Source: Reticulitermes lucifugus
Lineage: Eukaryota; Arthropoda; Insecta; Blattodea; Rhinotermitidae
Assembly (NCBI GenBank): GCA_026260175.1
Contig: JAKCWW010000321.1
Coordinates: 10,789-74,788, forward strand
DNA: 64,000 nucleotides
Direction: 5' to 3'
Both the position numbers and the translations under genes were made by a program. Numbering within the stretch: position 1 is the stretch's first letter; the number at the start of each line of letters is the position of its first letter. The notes beneath the pieces are model-generated. The model did not search any database, was not told the DNA's origin, and saw nothing but the letters and a program-made list of their open reading frames with translations. Positions 57,951 to 64,000 of this stretch are shown one piece after another.

Positions 57951-60900
57951 ACTAACACATAAATTTCTGGGCCTATATATAGATGCGGACACAGGCCTAA
58001 AAATCGAAGTTTGAAGAATGCTAGTCCACATTTTATAACCATATTCGGTGTTATCAAAGGCAGAAATAAAGACATAAAGACAAACGGATGGAAGAAAGGG
58101 CCTTACGCATCCATGCTTCTTCAGTGTAATATGATTAGAAAGAAAATTGGGATTGCTTTCGTTTCACCTTTGTTTCCTTAATGGGCGACTAGGATCGATA
58201 AATGCCTAGCGCTCCTTTCGGGCTTTCCCATTGTGGGTAGGTTCCTTCTGTTTATGGGCTAGAAAGAATCTCATGCTCGAAGAAAGGAATGTTACGTATT
58301 TGGTGCCGACTAATACAGATACGGTCCACAAGCACAAAGATCACAACGACACACAAATGCTCCATTCCAGTAGCGGTACACAATCACGAATTTAAAAGAG
58401 GACGGTCTATGATTCGGCTCAGGAAAAAACACGTGGTACAAAAAACTTCAAGCCTACTCGGCGAATCGCCATGCTGTATTGTAGCATTCAATTCTTCTTT
58501 CCCTTGATTCTTACTAAATGCATGCTTGTTACTTACTAGAAGACTACGTAACGTCTCATGCATAAAGTGATCTACATCCAATGTTATTTCGCAGCTATGA
58601 GTAACGCATAAAGCGATCTATTTGGTATTTAGAGGACTTATCACGTTACGACACCACGCTGGTAGTCACACTAAATGTACATCTCATGATTTTAGAACAT
58701 TAAATCAAAAACGCAAGAAGAAGCCTGGGTTTCTGCTTGTTGTAGTGCACTAACTTTCAAGCACCCCGTCATTGCTTCCAAACTCCCTCGAGTTTAATAA
58801 ATATGGATATATAAATTACTTTAGTGCACACGTACTTATAAGCACCATATAAGAATTTGTTGGGCTCTTGTGATGTAAGAGGTAAGCAATTCCACTGTTT
58901 CAGTGAAGCTTCTTTTTAAAATATGTAAGGCGTAGAATGGGCACTTTAGCTTTACACAACTAGAAATATTGTGTTAATAATTGGTAGGCCCACTAACTAT
59001 GCCTCAGTAAAATCTGTATCCTCACTACAAGCACAACACTGTGTCAGTCTAAAGAAAAAATAACAGCTTCGCCTCCCACTCTTAAATAATTTATGGTGCA
59101 GGGATTAACTTGAGCAGTAGGTAGCAAGTCAAATAAATCTGCTGTTATTGAACTGTTATTATTATTATATTAAAATATTTCCGATATTAAAAGCTATCAA
59201 CTGCTTCTTAAATCACATTAATCCATTCTTATACTTTTTATTCTCTGATTTTATCTACGGCTTAATTTGATTAATAATCAAATTATGCCTATATGGTACT
59301 CTTTAATATTATCTAATCATCTACGACAAAGTGTCCAGAATGTCCCCTTACTTTGAGGTTTTTCAATCAAAATTATATGAACAACACTCGTTTTCTCCAC
59401 CCCTACCACAGGCTCGGCAATTATTTCCTATTCTTAGAGTGACTGAAATGAGATTTCGATGGACATTGTGTTACCGGAATTAAATAAGAATTGTTATAAT
59501 CATATATGTCAACGCGATAGAGGGTTCGTAAAGGTTGGGCTATATTTAAATCTACCTATTACTCGAATTATAGTAGTAACCCCATTTAAAATAATGAATC
59601 AAATTTTTAAGGCTTTTTACGTAACCATTTCGAAGGCGTGGAATGTGAATAAAGAATGTTACAACCTTGCTAGAATATCACATTACAACTTGTCTTGCTT
59701 TGTTCTGGTCTGCATATATGAGGAAGAGGATCGGAAATAGAGAAAAGTTGGAGAAAGAAAAGCGTCTTACAACTTCAAAAACGTAATTGATTTGATTTTG
59801 GAAAATTGGAAACTGTTTCTTTCCCTCTTTCGTCTTTGATTTCTTTTCGGTCTAAAACCTCCACCGACTGCTTTCATACAAAATTTCAATACAAAGTTAA
59901 CGGACATGCAAAATTCCTCAAATTTATAACTTAGGGGATCTCCGAAGCTAAACTCTTACTTCAATTCAGTTCTTTAGGTTTTTAAGGTTACTCGACTGAG
60001 TGAGAAGTGATTTGCATTAAGAAAGAGAGGTTCGCTTGTCTCTGTTCCATGGTAGCAGTTAGAACTTCCGAAACTTCTTGTGGAGAAATATTAGTTTTAT
60101 TGATCGTAAGAGTAAACTACTTTCAATTAAGAATAAATGAAAACCACTAAATTGTCGTTTGTGTGTATCTGTAGTATTCATTTAAAAAATATTTTTCCAA
60201 CAGACTGAGTTTAATTTTAAAATATATAAAACAATTTAAATAAAAACTGTACTTTTCTTGGTACTGCCTGTTATTTTCATCATTTGTTTGTTTCTATTAG
60301 CTAAACAGAGTCCATTATCTTCCTAAAAACATCGAAAAGTGACGAATTAAATCTTAACACCAAGAGAGTGAATTATTTCTACCTTTCTTGGTGTTACACA
60401 TTTCGTGCAATATGATATAATTCTTATTATAAAACCAACAATTTGCACGTACAGATTATATATAATAATACAATCTCCTCTCTTTGATGCTTCGGCGGTT
60501 GCCCACTATCCTCAGAGACTAACACCATTTTATTAAATAAATAATTAAATCAAACAGTGAGAATAATTAATTAATGTTTATAACATCCAGGACGTTTGAA
60601 AACACAATTTTTAATGCGTCCTAACAGGAGGCTCGTTTCAGCTTTCATCTGCTTCATCTTGTTAATGGAATAAGAATTTACGTGTCAGTGTTTGCCACTT
60701 GTTTTCGGCGTGCGCAAACATAGGCTTACGTTATGAGCAAGCATGACGGGTAGCTCAAAATATGCGTGTATTTATGCTCTTGTTAACCTAGAATCAGCTG
60801 ATTTCATGGTACAGAGGCTCTTGAAAATTTAATAGTTGCTCAGTCGGTTAAGAAGCTTTTTGCCGTGCGAAACAGAATAGTCCAACGCATTGTTAGTATA

Positions 60901-61999
60901 TATTATGAGCCAATTAAATCCAAGCGGGCTTTTTCGTCGGCATTACCAGACTAGAACACTGTATGCATGTAGATCCTCGATAAATGCTACGTTCCTTACC
61001 ACTTTAGCGTTCTTTGATTTAATCACACTAAAAAAAACATACGGTACAAATTAAGAAATTATCGTTTGTGATTAAGTTATGTTCACATACTCCTGTTACT
61101 TTGTCCCTCTGCCTTACGCCAGAGTACACTTGCAATTTGTTTTTAAGAAATATTAGACTTCTCAGTTATGAAGTACATAAACCCACAATGGATGAAAACA
61201 GTTACTGTCACAAAACTGTCAATCCAAAGAGATAAAATTATGCAGGTGTACTTTACAACAAACGTAATACTTTTTCATACCAAAACTTGTATACAATCAT
61301 ACATACTGATAATTTATAAGTATTAAAACAAAATCATGTATTTAAAATGTTCAGTGAATTATAAAGCAAAGGGAAAACTTATAGCCTGTTATCATATTTT
61401 CTTTGTAAGAACAATTGTTATAAAGTGGTCAACAATTATTAAACCGAACGAGAAGGAAAGCTTAGCAAATGTTATTGAGAAAACTTGTCCCGTAAAAATA
61501 GAATTACTAACGATGTGGAAATGAATTGAAAAGATTAACATGGTCATTTTATGGCAGAGTACCAGAACTCGCACTGAAAAACTGAGGAAAGCCAGAAAAT
61601 GTTAATCATTCGAAATACGTGTATATTGATTTCCAAGGCGTTCTAATATCCATATTGCAAACTTCGGTCTATATCTTTCTTAAACAACGTAAACATTTCC
61701 TGTGCTAAGAATCACTGCCAATTCAGCGTCATACGGTTCAAAAGTTTTCCATTCCTCAGAACCAATCACGGGTAGTCTCCGTTACAAATACGAGTAACAG
61801 AGAAGTAGAACCCAAAACAAATCGAAATGTTTTTCTAAGCTTTCAAGCTTATGACAACCAAAGTTATTGACTTGATAGAAGGAAATCATACAGTTCCATA
61901 CCGATAACAAAACTCATGCTGTACAAACATCTGTCCCACCTCCACGACGCAATTTCTTAAAGCAAATACAGCACAAAACGAAGTGATGACTCCGAGGTG
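57951..61999. other. long intergenic stretch, essentially featureless
   Basis: Very AT-rich. At 60625-60668 the minus strand shows AAGCAGATGAAAGCTGAAAC, an AGC/GCT stem before GAAAC that may be a far-gone hammerhead relic. At 60836-60860 TTGCTCAGTCGGTTAAG resembles a tRNA A box without a B box. No gene recognised. Confidence 0.35.
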
Positions 62000-62120
62000 T
62001 TTGTTGGGGAAACAATTTCTGCAAACCAATATTTAAATTTCTGTTTGTTGAAATAACGCTGAATAGTCATATTCTTATCCAAATATATGAATCTTTCGGT
62101 ACAATTTTGAGCCTGTTTCC
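62000..62120 (-). pseudogene. possible mariner-type transposase scrap
   Basis: The minus strand reads YFNKQKFKYWFAE, close to the VNKQNFRYWxxEN block that follows the SDEAHF catalytic segment in mariner-type transposases. LDKNM precedes it where SDEAH is expected. Flanking residues do not match, so this could be coincidence. Confidence 0.35.
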
Positions 62121-62235
62121 AAATGGTAATAGAAAAGGCATTACTGCTTGAGGGAGTTTCGAAAAAAGAATGGCCTACCAGCTGCGTCATATCCAAAACT
62201 CTGACTCCCCAAAAGGAACAGCGCCCAAAGAGCAT

Positions 62236-63785
62236 CTTCCATGTCGATCAAACTCTGTACACTGCAATGTTGCCTACTCTATCACAACCTTCCGTCAAAT
62301 GCAGCACTGTTTATTAACTGTTCTTCTTAATGCACTCGACATATTCTGAACCAATTGATGCACTCTCAAGGGCTCGTTACTTAGAAGTACTTAGACAAAC
62401 GTGAAGAGTTGTATACATATGAATATTTTTCTAAATATTGAAATATTGCGAATAATCTATTTCGTTCCGAAAGTGTTTAGTACGATAAAATTAAACTTTT
62501 CTAAGAAAATCTATTCTATTTTTCGAAAGGTTATGATCAACTGATCCAGATTCTAAATTTGTTTCCAACCATTTTCATTTTGGTTTACGCTAGCTCGTAT
62601 TAAGAAACGCATTTGTTAACAGCATATATCGACTTACATCCACTGAATCTTAACACCGAATGTGATGAAATTTACTCAAACACACTGCAGTCATACTGTA
62701 CAAGAATTACGTTTAATTAATTTTAATTTACTTTAAAGTAAAATATACTCGGAGGTCTTAAGTAGAGTTTAACATCTCATGTATGATTTCCGTTACATCG
62801 ATATGCTGGGCTTCTACTGAATGCGTACTGTCATAAGTTCCATCAATTTTAAAAGTTACTTTAAGGCCTAAGTTATTTAACCTACACTAACGTAACCAAG
62901 GCTTAAACTAAGTCCGTAAGACGATTCCTATTTTCATATCAAAGCGCTTGCAGGGACCAAATCGATTACTCGATTATCAAAACAACGTCGCTTCATAGAC
63001 ACAGGCGCTTAAAAATTGAGGAGTGATTTGTCGAATACGCTTCAGAACTGAACAGAAACTGCAAACAACAGAGATCTAGAAATTCACACAGATGTCAGGG
63101 CCAAATTTCGTCCAGAAAATGAGGCTGGCTCTGACCATATACGTCGGCGCACTGTAATGACAAGGCATTGACAAAGGGGCATGCGCCTACAAGACGTCGA
63201 AGGTTAAGGACATAGTGTCCTACCAACTGCATGTTGCATACCTTGACATAATAAGGCAACAAGTGAACCAACTGAACCAAACAGGTAGCCAGCTACTTAC
63301 CTACCAAAGTTTTAGACTCTCACGGTGATAAATACAGTATTGACATTTTTGTCTTCCAGGCTGTGCACGATGTATTTTCAAAGAAATTTCAGTGTATAGA
63401 AACAAATATAACAACAGGAGTTTACTTTCACGGGAGAGCAACTGACCGAGAAAAAAAAACAAAATACAGGAATGATGGCATCAGGAACATTTTCCAAGTG
63501 AAGACACGTGTTCGAGGAAAGCAAAATACAGCAACCTCCGAGGCTGAACGTCGCTGACCTAGTTTTACATTCTTCTCTGGGAAGTGCTGATATAACATAC
63601 TTTTAATTACAACTGTTTTAACGTGTCATTATTTTATGTCCATTTAATATAAATCTAAATTTATGGGTTTTGGCTTATCATATGTTCTTTATGATACTGT
63701 AAGTTGAGATCTCAACAGTATGCAAGAACAATGTGAAATAATTAAGGAGTTGTACATAATAACTTTTCTTTGGTACCTTGTCAGC
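62236..63785. other. intergenic, no recognised feature
   Basis: AT-rich; short unassigned frames only. Confidence 0.35.
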
Positions 63786-63830
63786 CTGGTGATGGCTTTT
63801 TATACATGAGCCGAAACATGTTGCAATAAA
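63786..63830 (+). ncRNA. solo hammerhead-like core, ACATGT type, slightly diverged
   Basis: CTGGTGA (63786-63792), one extra T, stem II GGC/GCC with a long loop, GAAACATGTT. One base in the first box differs from CTGANGA. Stem I pairs only two bases at the junction. The following AATAAAACTTTACAGC is A-rich, as after other copies of this type. Confidence 0.4.
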
Positions 63831-64000
63831 ACTTTACAGCACATAAAGATCTGTTCTGATTGACTGCTACAACCCTTACTTCTATGTATCCTCATCACAA
63901 CGGGATATCCCACATAAGAATATGATGTATTATTGATGGACACCAATGCTTCTTCATGGTAAGGTGCCTCTATTTTGGAGAATGAAGCAGTTACATTGGT

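Overview
This window reads as non-coding, repeat-laden DNA from an arthropod, most likely an insect. The evidence is AT-rich composition with many microsatellites, tRNA-derived SINEs with clear target-site duplications (TSDs), decayed Tc1/mariner transposases, non-LTR retrotransposon 3' ends, and many inverted repeats carrying hammerhead-ribozyme-like cores of the kind known from Penelope-like retroelements. The repeat flavour recalls cockroach or termite sequence, but that is recollection, not proof. I recognise no host protein-coding exon, tRNA or rRNA gene. The open frames present are short and look random or lie inside repeats.

Layout. 0-10 kb: a 51-bp tandem array at the left edge, a GT/GA microsatellite, a hammerhead-bearing palindrome (2676-2996), SINE family A copies at 6278 and 8257, and a LINE 3' end at 9045. 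10-20 kb: a SINE B copy, a 65-bp duplication with X-box-like sites, two solo hammerhead-like cores, a frameshifted mariner transposase (14006-14520), a SINE A copy and a second LINE end. 20-30 kb: SINE C, B, C and D copies, a mariner transposase split into two opposed halves (22424-22942), and the two best hammerhead loci: the palindrome with TSDs at 24999-25375 and the palindrome plus direct copy at 29007-29424. 30-45 kb: SINE A copies, an unknown paired repeat (31205 and 38535), and palindromes at 41432-41628 and 41981-42276. 45-64 kb: SINEs A, B, C and E, another mariner C-terminus (51478), a third LINE end (52930), TAA microsatellites, and solo hammerhead-like cores at 47371 and 63786.

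The most interesting system is the set of head-to-head inverted repeats with outward-facing minimal hammerhead cores. They look like inverted terminal-repeat pairs of Penelope-like elements without a reverse-transcriptase gene. In the best cases the core CTGANGA, a stem II, GAAA, a tiny self-complementary stem III (ACATGT or ACGT) and a complementary stem I can all be traced by eye. All three runs of N fall inside SINEs.
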